In this document: in pieces, positions 35,622 through 44,375 of the stretch
How the letters are laid out: each line of letters opens with the position of its first letter
How positions within the stretch are numbered: position 1 is the first letter of the stretch
Assembly (NCBI GenBank): GCA_945881775.1
Contig: CAMCVE010000014.1
Span: 1-64,000 of the forward strand
DNA: 64,000 nt
DNA from: Bacteriovorax stolpii
GTDB lineage: Bacteria > Bdellovibrionota > UBA2428
Reading direction: 5' to 3'
Program-made: the position numbers and the translations under genes
Notes under the pieces: model-generated
Databases searched by the model: none
Told to the model about the DNA's origin: nothing
What the model saw: the letters and a program-made list of their open reading frames with translations, nothing else

Positions 35622-35967
35622 ATCAGAAGTCGCCCTGTCGCTAAGTGCTCAAGGCTACAAGATTTTAGCCAGGGGTTTGCGAGTTCCCGTGAGGGCTGGA
35701 GCCAGCAGAGCGCGCGACTGGGTCGAAATCGATCTCCTCTGTTCAGACCCTGGAGACTCCTCAAAGCTCTGGCTTGTGGAAGCCAAGAATCATCGCAATG
35801 CGGCATCTTCTCAGTTGTCCCTGATCTCCCGTTCGCAGCACCTTCGTCTGATGCGGGCGCTGAATTCGCTCAGGACCCGCTATCCGCAGTGCCAAGTTTT
35901 CTGGGCTCTCGCTTGGAGAAATCCCAAAGGGGGCGTCGAATTTAGTCCAAATCCCTGTTACTTTTAA
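35584..35967 (+). CDS. UPF0102 (YraN-like) nuclease-fold protein
   Basis: About 127 residues with the restriction-endonuclease-like pattern of UPF0102: GTRFESEVALSLSAQGYKIL, then EIDLLCSD, then LWLVEAKNHR, giving the E-x-D and E-x-K pair. The Arg-rich segment RVPVRAGASRARDWV before EIDL is an insertion compared with typical members. It usually follows rnhB, as here. The ATG at 35584 is chosen because GAGG precedes it; ATG 35542 would lie deeper inside rnhB. Confidence 0.8.
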   Translation: MPSTRQIQGTRFESEVALSLSAQGYKILARGLRVPVRAGASRARDWVEIDLLCSDPGDSSKLWLVEAKNHRNAASSQLSLISRSQHLRLMRALNSLRTRYPQCQVFWALAWRNPKGGVEFSPNPCYF

Positions 35968-35973
35968 GAGGTG

Positions 35974-36435
35974 ATGCACACTCGAAGATCTCTCAAGGCT
36001 TCTCTGCTTTCGAGCTTGGTGATCGTGGCTCTTGTTTCGATGCCGACGACACCCCTTCGTGCTGCAACGTCGTCTTCTTCGGGTGCAAACAATCCTGCTC
36101 TTCAGGCTTTCATGCTTACGGCCACCTATGGAGTGATCGCGGGCTCTCTGACTGGACTGGCCTCGCTTGCTTTCTATAAAGAGGCTGGGGCCCACACCCG
36201 CAACATCGCGATGGGAGCGAGCCTAGGTCTTTACATCGGACTTCTTCTGGGTGCTTACGTGGTCTACGTGCCGACTCTCAAAAGCTCGTCTCCCTCCCGC
36301 GACAACGATGCGCCTTCTCTCGATCAAGATCCTATCAACCTTAACTCAGAGCATGGGGGGCCCTCGCAGCCCACGCCTTGGGTGAACTGGGATCCCAAAC
36401 GAGGGGGACAGCTCGGAATCGTCTATAACTTTTGA
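35974..36435 (+). CDS. Exported/membrane hypothetical protein
   Basis: A 153-residue protein I cannot assign. It has a signal-like N-terminus (LKASLLSSLVIVALVSMPTTPLRA), then two hydrophobic helices (ATYGVIAGSLTGLASLAF and IAMGASLGLYIGLLLGAYVV) with Gly-rich character like a small pore or membrane pair. A hydrophilic Pro/Asp tail follows. GAGG lies very near the ATG at 35974; GTG at 35971 is the alternative. Confidence 0.68.
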   Translation: MHTRRSLKASLLSSLVIVALVSMPTTPLRAATSSSSGANNPALQAFMLTATYGVIAGSLTGLASLAFYKEAGAHTRNIAMGASLGLYIGLLLGAYVVYVPTLKSSSPSRDNDAPSLDQDPINLNSEHGGPSQPTPWVNWDPKRGGQLGIVYNF

Positions 36436-36466
36436 TTGATTTCAGGCACTTAAAGATTCTTAAATA
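36436..36466 (+). promoter_or_regulatory. Candidate sigma-70-type promoter before the ECF sigma gene
   Basis: TTGATT at 36436-36441 is followed 18-19 bp later by TTAAAT/TAAATA (36460-36466) in an AT-rich stretch. It would give a leader of about 90 bases before the ECF sigma factor gene at 36566. This is pattern recognition only. Confidence 0.3.
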
Positions 36467-36565
36467 AAGTGTCTTTCACATTAACCGCGTCAGGGCTTTG
36501 GCGGGTCTAATCGGCAGAACCCGGTGTGTGTGTGATGAAAAGTTTGATTTGGAGCAAGGGTTTTC

Positions 36566-37168
36566 ATGGACGAACAGGAATTGATCGCGAGAGTGAAATC
36601 TGGGGACGGCCCCGCTTTCGAGATCCTTGTTCGACTTCATTACAGAGGAGCCTATAACTTGGCTCTTCGATTCATGAAGGACCATGGAGGCGCTGACGAT
36701 GTCGTACAGGACAGCTTTGTGAAAGCTTTCAACGCAATGGAAAGTTTTCGAGGAGATTCCTCTTTTAAAAGCTGGCTCTTTCGAATCGTTTCCAATACCG
36801 CAAAAAATGCCCTCAGACCACGTCACGAGCGCATGCGGGCCGATCTTGAAGAAGAGGATCTTGGAAGCGTCCAAGGTGACTTCTCGGGACTGGAACGCGC
36901 CCAAACGTCCGAGATTCTTCGGGCCGCAATCCAGCAACTTCCCGAGAGACAACGGCTTTCCCTCGAACTCAGGATCTTTGACGACATGAGTTTCAAAGAG
37001 GTGGCTGAAGTGATGGATTGTCCCTTTGATACGGCGAAGGCCAATTTTCGCCACGCCGTGCTTAACCTAAAGAAGATCTTACAAGCGTCTCAGGGAGGTA
37101 AGGCTTTAGAAGAAATGAAGCAAGCCTTCCAGAGTCTGCAGGAGGACTACGATCATGAACGCAAATAA
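36566..37168 (+). CDS. ECF-family RNA polymerase sigma factor (RpoE-like)
   Basis: A 200-residue sigma factor. Region 2 is visible (YNLALRFMKDHGGADDVVQDSFVKAF, FKSWLFRIVSNTAKN). Region 4 is also present (LPERQRLSLELRIFDDMSFKEVAEVMD, TAKANFRHAVLNLKK). GGAGCAAGG precedes the ATG. Its last 14 bases overlap a gene for a one-helix membrane protein, the usual place of the cognate anti-sigma factor, so this is probably an envelope-stress sigma factor. Confidence 0.95.
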   Translation: MDEQELIARVKSGDGPAFEILVRLHYRGAYNLALRFMKDHGGADDVVQDSFVKAFNAMESFRGDSSFKSWLFRIVSNTAKNALRPRHERMRADLEEEDLGSVQGDFSGLERAQTSEILRAAIQQLPERQRLSLELRIFDDMSFKEVAEVMDCPFDTAKANFRHAVLNLKKILQASQGGKALEEMKQAFQSLQEDYDHERK

Positions 37169-37700
37169 CGACGACTATAAAAGCATCCTCGGTGAGGCGG
37201 GTCTGTCGGAAGATTCGGATGAGCTCAGCTCACTCTTGAAAGACCTCAGCAACCAGCCGCATCGCTACGGACGGGTGGAACCCCCGGCGGGTTACGAAAC
37301 CCACCTCCTCGCTGCGCTCAAAACTCGTCTCCCTCTCGCAGCAAAGAGTCCTCCTGTCATGGAGGTCTCCGCCAAAGTGTCGTTCTGGAACTTTTTTGCA
37401 ACCGCTCGCGTGGCCTGGAGCTTTTCCGGTGCCATGGCCATCTTTGTAGCGGTTTTGGCGCTCCAAAGCATTCGCCACGTCGAGACTCTCGCATCGTCCG
37501 ACTTTCTGACTCAGACCGCTCAGCGCGGTAGTTCCGAAGCGGTCGAGCGCTGGGTCGCGTCGGTGGCCGATATTGGTGTGCGAATGCAAGACACCAATCA
37601 AGGGGCCTTGGTTGAAGAGCTCTCCAAAGCCGATCCCGTAGCGGCCACTGAGGCTCTCGAATCTGTGGCCAAAAGTCTTGGAATGAGGAACGGGATCTGA
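37155..37700 (+). CDS. Probable membrane anti-sigma factor
   Basis: A 181-residue protein with about 75 cytoplasmic residues, one membrane helix (VAWSFSGAMAIFVAVLALQS, about residues 88-107) and a periplasmic part. There is no His-x3-Cys-x2-Cys zinc anti-sigma motif. The assignment rests on topology and on the overlap with the ECF sigma gene. GGAGGA lies upstream of the ATG. Confidence 0.7.
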   Translation: MNANNDDYKSILGEAGLSEDSDELSSLLKDLSNQPHRYGRVEPPAGYETHLLAALKTRLPLAAKSPPVMEVSAKVSFWNFFATARVAWSFSGAMAIFVAVLALQSIRHVETLASSDFLTQTAQRGSSEAVERWVASVADIGVRMQDTNQGALVEELSKADPVAATEALESVAKSLGMRNGI

Positions 37701-37743
37701 AACGTCTGGAGATTCAGCTGGAGAGTGTTATAAAGGATCTACG

Positions 37744-38235
37744 ATGACGCGGGCGCAGGGCTCCTCCCCAACAACGATCACTCGATACGTAGCAAAGTCC
37801 GGAATCGTGGGGCTTTGCTTTTCATTGCTCTTAGTGGCGGCTCCTGCGGCAAACGCTGTGGACATGTCCTCCAAAGACCTCAAGGACCGTCTCAACAAGA
37901 TTTTCTATTGGCATCTCTCCGATGAGCTCAAACTTTCTCAGCAACAAGAGAAAGAATCCGTCGCAGTTTTAGAATCTGTCCAGCTCAAACGTGAAGAGGC
38001 TCTGAGGATGCGAGAAGTAGCTCTCACGGAGCTTCGTAAACTTCCTAAGGATGCCGGTCTCGATAAAACCCGTCCGCACCTCCAAAAATATTTACTCTCG
38101 CTAGAGACTCTCGCGGGACTTGATCGCGAAGAATACAACTCTCTTAAGAAAGTTCTTGGTGAAGAACTCCTCGGGCGCTTTTATATCATTCGCGACGACG
38201 TCACCACGCGCGTCCGTAAAGCTCTGCGCAAGTAA
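37744..38235 (+). CDS. Periplasmic helical protein, Spy/CpxP/heavy-metal-resistor-like
   Basis: A 163-residue exported protein (hydrophobic segment GLCFSLLLVAAPAANA). The mature part is charged and helical: LSDELKLSQQQEKESVAVLE then LKREEALRMREVALTEL, resembling the LTxxQ-type helical hairpins of Spy, CpxP and ZraP. Following sigma and anti-sigma genes, it may be the periplasmic sensor or a stress chaperone. That role is inferred from context. AAAGGATC precedes the ATG. Confidence 0.6.
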   Translation: MTRAQGSSPTTITRYVAKSGIVGLCFSLLLVAAPAANAVDMSSKDLKDRLNKIFYWHLSDELKLSQQQEKESVAVLESVQLKREEALRMREVALTELRKLPKDAGLDKTRPHLQKYLLSLETLAGLDREEYNSLKKVLGEELLGRFYIIRDDVTTRVRKALRK

Positions 38236-38277
38236 ATTGCGCTCCCCAAACGCTGATAGACAGTGACTCACTAAGGG

Positions 38278-38298
38278 CTTAGATGCAGATCTAAGGAG
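38278..38298 (+). promoter_or_regulatory. Palindrome overlapping the nadA Shine-Dalgarno
   Basis: CTTAGAT-GCAG-ATCTAAG (38278-38295) is a perfect 7-bp inverted repeat. Its right arm contains the AAG of the AAGGAG ribosome binding site (38293-38298). It can act as an RNA hairpin that hides the Shine-Dalgarno or as an operator for a NAD-pathway repressor. A four-codon frame ATG AAA GTC GTA TGA also ends on the nadA ATG. Confidence 0.5.
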
Positions 38299-38310
38299 CA
38301 TGAAAGTCGT

Positions 38311-39357
38311 ATGACTCTTCAGGACCGCGAGATCATCTATCGGATTCAAACACTGAAGGCCAAATGGGGCCCAGAGCTGATGATTTTGGGACACCACTAT
38401 CAGCGCCATGGCATTATCCAGATCGCCGATAAGATCGGTGACTCTTTTGGTCTTGCCAAAGCGGCAGCTGAGAGTCCCCACGTCAAACACATCGTGTTCT
38501 GTGGCGTGCGCTTTATGGCCGAATCAGCCGCGATCCTTTGCCGTGACGATCAACGCGTCTTGCATCCCGAACCCGAAGCCGGCTGCCCCATGGCTGATAT
38601 GGCTCCCATGGATTCCGTACAATTTGCGTGGGACAATTTAAACGCGCGCAGCGACCTCGGCGGGCGCTGCTTGATACCCGTGACCTACATGAATTCCCAT
38701 GCACCTCTGAAGGGATTTACGGGCGCCAATGGGGGGCTGGTTTGCACCTCGAGCAATGCCGAGAAGGCTCTCGAGTGGGCCTTCTCCAAGGGCGAGATCG
38801 CCTTCTTCTTCCCGGATCAACATCTCGGACGCAATACCGGGAAAGCCATGGGCCTCACGCCCGAAGAGATGCCCGTCTGGTATCCTTCCAAACCCAACGG
38901 CGGTTTGGAATCACTCGAAGGCGTGAAGATGATTCTCTGGAACGGGAACTGCCCCGTGCACATGAAGTTCAAGGTCCGCGACATCCATTTTGTTAAGAAA
39001 AATTTCCCTGGTTCTTTTGTGGCCGTTCACCCCGAATGCGAACAAGACGTGGTGGATGCCGCGGATGCCGTGGGCTCAACAGAGTTCCTCGCCAAATACG
39101 TTAGATCTCTCCCCGAGGGCAGCCGCGTATTTGTAGGCACCGAAGTGAATATGGTCGAGCGACTGCGAATCGAGAATCCCAAGATCAAGGTTGAACTGCT
39201 CTTCCGCTCTTTGTGTCCCACCATGTACATGGTGGATCTCCAGAAGGTCGAGAGGACATTGATCAATCTCGAGACTGAGGATCCCGTACCCATGCCTTCC
39301 GAGATTAAGGATCCAGCTCGTCTCGCTCTGGAGCGCATGCTGGCGCTCCAGAACTAG
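38311..39357 (+). CDS. nadA: Quinolinate synthase
   Basis: Makes quinolinate from iminoaspartate and dihydroxyacetone phosphate with a [4Fe-4S] cluster. The three cluster cysteines are visible: IVFCGVRFMAE, GGLVCTSSNAEKAL and RSLCPTMYMVDLQKVERTL. Other motifs are LGHHYQR, DSFGLAK and PDQHLGRNTG. It has 348 residues. It is the first gene of nadA-nadC-nadB, the full path from aspartate to nicotinate mononucleotide. Confidence 0.97.
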   Translation: MTLQDREIIYRIQTLKAKWGPELMILGHHYQRHGIIQIADKIGDSFGLAKAAAESPHVKHIVFCGVRFMAESAAILCRDDQRVLHPEPEAGCPMADMAPMDSVQFAWDNLNARSDLGGRCLIPVTYMNSHAPLKGFTGANGGLVCTSSNAEKALEWAFSKGEIAFFFPDQHLGRNTGKAMGLTPEEMPVWYPSKPNGGLESLEGVKMILWNGNCPVHMKFKVRDIHFVKKNFPGSFVAVHPECEQDVVDAADAVGSTEFLAKYVRSLPEGSRVFVGTEVNMVERLRIENPKIKVELLFRSLCPTMYMVDLQKVERTLINLETEDPVPMPSEIKDPARLALERMLALQN

Positions 39358-39365
39358 GGATAAGG

Positions 39366-40292
39366 ATGGATTCGCTTTCTCGTCTTGCAGATTTCAATGA
39401 CCTCGATTGGGCCCCGCTCCTTGAGCTCGCATTCCGCGAAGATCGTGTGGCCAGCGATGTCACCACTTTGCTTTGCGAAGAGTTCCTCGATGGACGCATC
39501 GATCCATCCCTGGAGGTTGGCTTTTCGCTCCTGAGTCGTGAGGAAGGTGTTTTTTGTGGCGAGCATTTGCTGGACCACCTTTCCGCCGTTCATAGCTGGC
39601 GTTTTGATGCTCGACTCGTGGACGGCGACCACATACGCGCGGGCACGTCGATTGCCGAAGGCCGTGCGCCTTGGGCGGCGCTTCTGTCGCAAGAACGAAG
39701 CGTGCTTAATTTGTTGCAGATGCTATCGGGAGTCGCAACGGAAACGGCGCGCTTTGCTCACGCCGTCGAGGAGGCTTGGTCTCTGTGGTCCGATTCCGAG
39801 AAGGAACTTTTCGAGAAGCCGCGTCTTTTTCACACTCGCAAGACGCTCGCGGGTCTAAGACCCTTCCAAGTCTACGCGGCTTGTGTGGGTGGTGCCTCTC
39901 GTCATCGTTTGCATCTCGCTGACCGCGTGATGCTCAAGGACAATCACAAACAGATCCTCGAGTCCCAGGGCTTAGGATTTGTCGAGCTTGTGGCTTGGGC
40001 TCGAACAAGACCCGAATTCGCTTCTGAGTTGTGGCTTGTCGAGGTCGACTCTGCCGACGAGGCCATGCGTCTTGCGGCTGTGGGCGTTAGGCATCTTCTT
40101 CTAGATAATTTTTCTCCCTCCTTGGTCCGCGAAGTCATGCCGGCGCTTAGAAGTGTGCAGAGCCTCGAAGTATCCGGAGGTCTTCGCCTCGAGACAATCG
40201 CAAGCTATGTCATCCCTGGAGTACATCGCCTCAGCGTCGGTGCTCTCACACACAGCGCACGCTCGCTCGATATCAGCATGGAGTTTCAATGA
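39366..40292 (+). CDS. nadC: Nicotinate-nucleotide pyrophosphorylase (carboxylating)
   Basis: Converts quinolinate and PRPP to nicotinate mononucleotide. The active-site stretch HTRKTLAGLRPFQVYAACVGG, then HRLHLADRVMLKDNH, is typical, as are LVEVDSADEAMRL and VSGGLRLETI. It has 308 residues. AGGGATAAGG precedes the ATG, and its stop overlaps the nadB ATG. Confidence 0.96.
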   Translation: MDSLSRLADFNDLDWAPLLELAFREDRVASDVTTLLCEEFLDGRIDPSLEVGFSLLSREEGVFCGEHLLDHLSAVHSWRFDARLVDGDHIRAGTSIAEGRAPWAALLSQERSVLNLLQMLSGVATETARFAHAVEEAWSLWSDSEKELFEKPRLFHTRKTLAGLRPFQVYAACVGGASRHRLHLADRVMLKDNHKQILESQGLGFVELVAWARTRPEFASELWLVEVDSADEAMRLAAVGVRHLLLDNFSPSLVREVMPALRSVQSLEVSGGLRLETIASYVIPGVHRLSVGALTHSARSLDISMEFQ

Positions 40293-41818
40293 GTGGTTGG
40301 GATCTTATTGTTGTTGGATCTGGTCTCGCTGGAAGCATCGGAGCCCTTAGGGCAGCTGAACAAGGTCGCCGAGTGCTCCTGATCGAGGGCGACAAAGACT
40401 GCGCCAGTGCTTGGGCGCAGGGAGGCATTGTCTACCCTCGCGAGTCCGACTTCGCCGATCTCACGCGAGACATCTTCGATGCTGGCTGCGGTATCAACAA
40501 TCCTGAGGCCGTCAGGAACGTGGTTCACGATGGTGCGAAGCTCGTGCCTTATTGGCTTCTTGAGCGAGCCGGTGTTTCGTTTGACCGCGACAGCGAAGGC
40601 AATCTTGATTGGGCTCTCGAAGCCGCTCACTCACGACCACGGATCCTCCATGTCAAAGATCACAGCGGACGAGCGATCATGGATCGGCTTCGTCTCCTGG
40701 TTGAGGCGCATCCACTCATCGAGCGTCGAGCAGGGGTGCTTGTTGATCTCCTCGTGTCGGACCGGCACGACGTTCGCGCTCCTTCAGTTTACAAGACAAG
40801 CTGTTGCGCGGGTGCCTACGTCTTTCTCCGCGGGGAACAGCGCGTAGAAGCCTTCGTGGCTCCCGCTGTCTTGTTGGCGACCGGCGGGTTTTCGGGGCTC
40901 TTTGAACACTCAACAGGAGCTCGCAGCCTACGAGGCGATGGAATTGCGGCCGCTCACCGAGCCGGTGCCAGGACTCTCCACCTTGAGTATGTGCAATTCC
41001 ATCCCACATCTCTCTACGTTCCCCACGAACGACGCTACCTGCTCACCGAAGCGCTGCGCGGCGAGGGGGCCAAGCTCCTGAACATGAAAGGCGAGAGATT
41101 TGTTGATGAGCTTGCTGCTCGCGACGTGGTCGCTCGAGCCATCCACGAATCGATGCTTCATGATGGCACAGAACATGTCTGGCTTGACTGCCGTGGCATC
41201 AAGAATTTTGCAGATCATTTCCCCGGGATTCTGAAATTGCTGAGAGACAAAGGCCTCGATCCTAGCAAGGACCTCCTACCGGCCGTGCCCTCGGCGCACT
41301 ACACTCTCGGCGGCGTTTGGACTGATTCGGTCGGACGCACAAGCCTCGAGGGACTCTTCGCGGCAGGAGAAGTGGCCTGCACAGGACTTCACGGCGCCAA
41401 CCGCCTCGCTTCGACGTCTCTGCTTGAAGCCTTGGTCTATGGCCATCGCTCCGCCGATGCCGCTCACGAATACCTTGGCTCGCTCGAGAACTGGGATTTT
41501 CAAGCGCAACCTTGGGTTCCCGGCGACGACGAAGTCGATCCCGCACTTCTGAGTCAGGACTGGCAACTTCTACGAAGGACTCTCTGGAACTATGTGGGAC
41601 TCACTCGCAATGAAGCCCGACTGAAGCGAGCCGAACGGATGCTGTCTGATCTCCGCCGCGACGTTGAGACCTTCTACAAGCGAGGCAAGCTCTCGGAACC
41701 CCTGATTGGCCTGAGGCACGCTGTGCAGGTGGCCACACTGATTCTCTACGCAGCTCTCCGCAATCCTAACTCTCTCGGCACACATCATCTCGACGTTGAA
41801 GCCCAGGGACGCCTCTAA
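40289..41818 (+). CDS. nadB: L-aspartate oxidase
   Basis: An FAD enzyme oxidising aspartate to iminoaspartate for NadA. It has the dinucleotide motif VVGSGLAGSIGALRAAEQG, the substrate motif YVQFHPTSLY, and the C-terminal FAD loop LFAAGEVACTGLHGANRLAS followed by SLLEALVYG. It has 509 residues. It starts by ATGA overlap with nadC. Confidence 0.96.
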   Translation: MSGWDLIVVGSGLAGSIGALRAAEQGRRVLLIEGDKDCASAWAQGGIVYPRESDFADLTRDIFDAGCGINNPEAVRNVVHDGAKLVPYWLLERAGVSFDRDSEGNLDWALEAAHSRPRILHVKDHSGRAIMDRLRLLVEAHPLIERRAGVLVDLLVSDRHDVRAPSVYKTSCCAGAYVFLRGEQRVEAFVAPAVLLATGGFSGLFEHSTGARSLRGDGIAAAHRAGARTLHLEYVQFHPTSLYVPHERRYLLTEALRGEGAKLLNMKGERFVDELAARDVVARAIHESMLHDGTEHVWLDCRGIKNFADHFPGILKLLRDKGLDPSKDLLPAVPSAHYTLGGVWTDSVGRTSLEGLFAAGEVACTGLHGANRLASTSLLEALVYGHRSADAAHEYLGSLENWDFQAQPWVPGDDEVDPALLSQDWQLLRRTLWNYVGLTRNEARLKRAERMLSDLRRDVETFYKRGKLSEPLIGLRHAVQVATLILYAALRNPNSLGTHHLDVEAQGRL

Positions 41819-41933
41819 ATAGCTCCACGAGCAGCCCGAAATTCTTCATCAAAACTTCACGAATGCAATTTGTGCCCTGGTGCTGATGCGGGCCCAAAAC
41901 ATTGTTCTCCACACGCCCTCTAAGCAACTGAAG

Positions 41934-41962
41934 TTACGGCTCATATGTCCTTCATGCATACT
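41934..41962 (+). promoter_or_regulatory. Candidate promoter for the small lipoprotein gene
   Basis: TTACGG (41934-41939) and CATACT (41957-41962) are spaced 17 bp apart. Transcription from about 41969 would give a leader of roughly 115 bases containing the stem AGACCC...GGGTCT near 42029-42048. The wider gap 41819-42084 shows no gene. Weak match, pattern only. Confidence 0.3.
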
Positions 41963-42084
41963 TAATGACGCGCCAGGCTCAAGACGCCTGTCTCTGCGAC
42001 GATAAGAGAAGAGGAACGATTAACCGTGAGACCCTGGGGCCGGGTCTTACTAACGAGGGACACAAAATGTTTAAGGAGGGTCAC

Positions 42085-42225
42085 ATGAACAAGTACTTTT
42101 TGATGCTGGTCGGAGCTCTGACTTTGGGGCTTTCGGCTTGCGCGTCGATCGATCGCAGCACAGCTTCGGACGAAAGCGTCCAAGCCGACAAACCGTCGAG
42201 CCTTGATCGCAATTCTCAGTTCTGA
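42085..42225 (+). CDS. Small lipoprotein, 46 aa
   Basis: A signal peptide with a lipobox (MLVGALTLGLSAC, Cys about residue 19) gives a mature lipid-anchored peptide of only about 28 residues, rich in Ser and Asp. The ATG at 42085 is fixed by AAGGAGG five bases upstream, the best Shine-Dalgarno in this region; the frame is open further upstream without signals. It has its own terminator. In size it resembles entericidin or Lpp-like small lipoproteins, but no family was recognised. Confidence 0.82.
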   Translation: MNKYFLMLVGALTLGLSACASIDRSTASDESVQADKPSSLDRNSQF

Positions 42226-42259
42226 TCCGACCGCTAGAGTCGAGTCAGCACTTCGCAAG

Positions 42260-42290
42260 AAGCCGCTTCCAACGAGGATGCGGCTTTTTT
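42260..42290 (+). terminator. Rho-independent terminator after the small lipoprotein
   Basis: AAGCCGC (42260-42266) pairs with GCGGCTT (42280-42286); three more pairs TCC/GGA follow across a T-T mismatch, with loop AACGA. A run of six T begins inside the stem end. Confidence 0.88.
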
Positions 42291-42369
42291 CGTTTTTTCC
42301 TTTGTCGCTTCCCATTTATTTCGCTAATTCCCAGCGTGTTTCTGGTTGTTACAGGAAAGGGCGAAAGAG

Positions 42370-44373
42370 TTGGAACTTTGGAATTCGAAAAAGAGCGCTG
42401 AGCTCTACGGTATCGATAGTTGGGGCGCAAATTACTTTAAGATCAATGACAAAGGTCACGTCGAAACGTGCCCTTTCGGCAAAGACGACTCCCGTAAAGT
42501 TGATCTCCGTGCGCTCGTCGACGATCTGCAACACCGTGGTCTCCGCTCACCCGTCCTGATTCGCTTCCCTGATATCGTCAACTCGCGCATCAAGGCGCTT
42601 GCGGGTTCCTTTGAGCGGGCCTTTGAAACTTTCAATTACAAGGGCGGCTACAATGGCGTCTATCCGATTAAGGTCAATCAGCAACGCCATCTCGTCGAAG
42701 AGATGGTTGAATTCGGCAAGGCAACCAAACTGGGTCTTGAGGCAGGTTCAAAGCCAGAGCTTCTGATTGCGCTCGCTGTGATGGACAATTCCGAAGCACT
42801 GCTGGTCTGCAACGGCTTCAAGGATTCGGAATACATTGAAACCGCACTTCTCGCCCGAAAACTCGGACGCAACACGATCATTGTGGTCGATCGTTTCTCG
42901 GAACTCCCGATGATCATTGAGTCGTCGAAATATCTCGGCATTCGTCCTGTGATCGGGTTCCGTGCGAAACTCGAATCCAAGGGTGCCGGAAAATGGGTCG
43001 AAAGTTCGGGAGCAAAGTCCAAATTTGGTCTGACTGTTTCTGAAATTCTGCGCGGTGTTGAGCTTCTACGTGCCGAGGACATGCTCGATTGTCTTCAGAT
43101 GACCCACTTCCATATTGGATCGCAAATCACGGCTCTGCGTGCCCTGAAGGATTCGCTCATCGAAGCCAGCCGTGTCTTTGTTGAACTCGCAAGCCTCGGT
43201 GCGGATCTCAAGTACATCGACGTGGGCGGCGGACTGGGCGTGGATTACGACGGTTCGCAAACCAACTGGGAAAACTCCGTCAATTACACCATTCAGGAAT
43301 ACGCAAACGATGTCGTGGGCCAGATCGCTTCAGCCTGCGACGAAAAAGGCATCGCGCACCCCTCAATTATCACCGAGGCCGGTCGCGCGCTTGTGGCTCA
43401 CCACAGTGTGCTTGTTTTTGACATTCTTGGTACGCACCAGATCCAAAGTCTCCTCGCGCCCGACAAAATCAGTGCGGAGGATGAGCATGAGATTCTCGAA
43501 GACCTTCTCAAACTCAGCGACACTCTCAACCCCAAGAATCTCAACGAACACCTTCAGGACGCTTTCCGGCTCCGCGAAGACGGAATGAATCTCTTCAACC
43601 TCGGCTATCTCAACCTCAAGCAGCGCGCTTATATGGAAGATCTCTTTTGGAACTTCTGCACCAAGGTCCTCAAGCTTGAAAAAACCTTGCCGCGCCTTCC
43701 CGAAGAGCTTGCTGATCTTAAGAAGACCATGTCCGACTCCTACTACTGCAATTTCTCGCTCTTTCAATCCGCTCCTGACATGTGGGCCGTGGATCAGCTC
43801 TTTCCGATCATGCCGATTCACCGACTTTCCGAAGAACCCACGCGTCGCGCGATTCTTCTCGACCTCACCTGCGACTCGGACGGAAAAATCGACAAGTTCA
43901 TCGACATCAAAGACGTCAAAACCTCTCTAGAGCTCCACGAACTCAAAGAAAATGAGCCCTATTATGTGGGCATGTTCCTTCTGGGTGCCTACCAAGAAAT
44001 TCTCGGAGACTTTCACAATCTTTTGGGAGACACCGATGCGGTTCACGTCTCTGTGACTGAGAACGGTTACACCATCGATCACGTCGTCGAGGGTGATTCC
44101 GTCAAAGACGTTCTGGGTTACGTCGAATACGAGCGCCCCCAGCTCGTCCGCCAAATCCGCAACGCCATCGAGAAGGCTCTTACGGACAAGACGATCAGCA
44201 TGGAAGAGTCGAAACTGCTCATGCGCTACTACGAGGAGGGGCTTTCCGGGTACACCTACCTGGAGGGTTCATCTGAGGAGCGCACCGAGGCCCCCCTAGA
44301 CGGGCTCAAAAAAATCGGGCAGAAACAGATGGAAGCCATGAAATACTCGTCTTCCACTCCAGGGTCCCTCTAA
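42370..44373 (+). CDS. speA: Biosynthetic arginine decarboxylase
   Basis: A PLP enzyme converting arginine to agmatine, the first step of polyamine synthesis. The PLP lysine is in GVYPIKVNQQRHLVEEM, with HFHIGSQI, YIDVGGGLGVDYDG and ITEAGRALVAHHSV further on. It has 667 residues, the normal SpeA length. The start is TTG at 42370, preceded by AGGAAAGGG, and gives the usual short N-terminus before SAELYGIDSWG. thrS follows 2 bp later. Confidence 0.96.
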   Translation: MELWNSKKSAELYGIDSWGANYFKINDKGHVETCPFGKDDSRKVDLRALVDDLQHRGLRSPVLIRFPDIVNSRIKALAGSFERAFETFNYKGGYNGVYPIKVNQQRHLVEEMVEFGKATKLGLEAGSKPELLIALAVMDNSEALLVCNGFKDSEYIETALLARKLGRNTIIVVDRFSELPMIIESSKYLGIRPVIGFRAKLESKGAGKWVESSGAKSKFGLTVSEILRGVELLRAEDMLDCLQMTHFHIGSQITALRALKDSLIEASRVFVELASLGADLKYIDVGGGLGVDYDGSQTNWENSVNYTIQEYANDVVGQIASACDEKGIAHPSIITEAGRALVAHHSVLVFDILGTHQIQSLLAPDKISAEDEHEILEDLLKLSDTLNPKNLNEHLQDAFRLREDGMNLFNLGYLNLKQRAYMEDLFWNFCTKVLKLEKTLPRLPEELADLKKTMSDSYYCNFSLFQSAPDMWAVDQLFPIMPIHRLSEEPTRRAILLDLTCDSDGKIDKFIDIKDVKTSLELHELKENEPYYVGMFLLGAYQEILGDFHNLLGDTDAVHVSVTENGYTIDHVVEGDSVKDVLGYVEYERPQLVRQIRNAIEKALTDKTISMEESKLLMRYYEEGLSGYTYLEGSSEERTEAPLDGLKKIGQKQMEAMKYSSSTPGSL

Positions 44374-44375
44374 GT

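Noticed and set aside
41819-42084. Cyclic di-GMP riboswitch before the small lipoprotein
   Set aside because: The GEMM core and tetraloop receptor motifs are not present; only a simple stem is seen.
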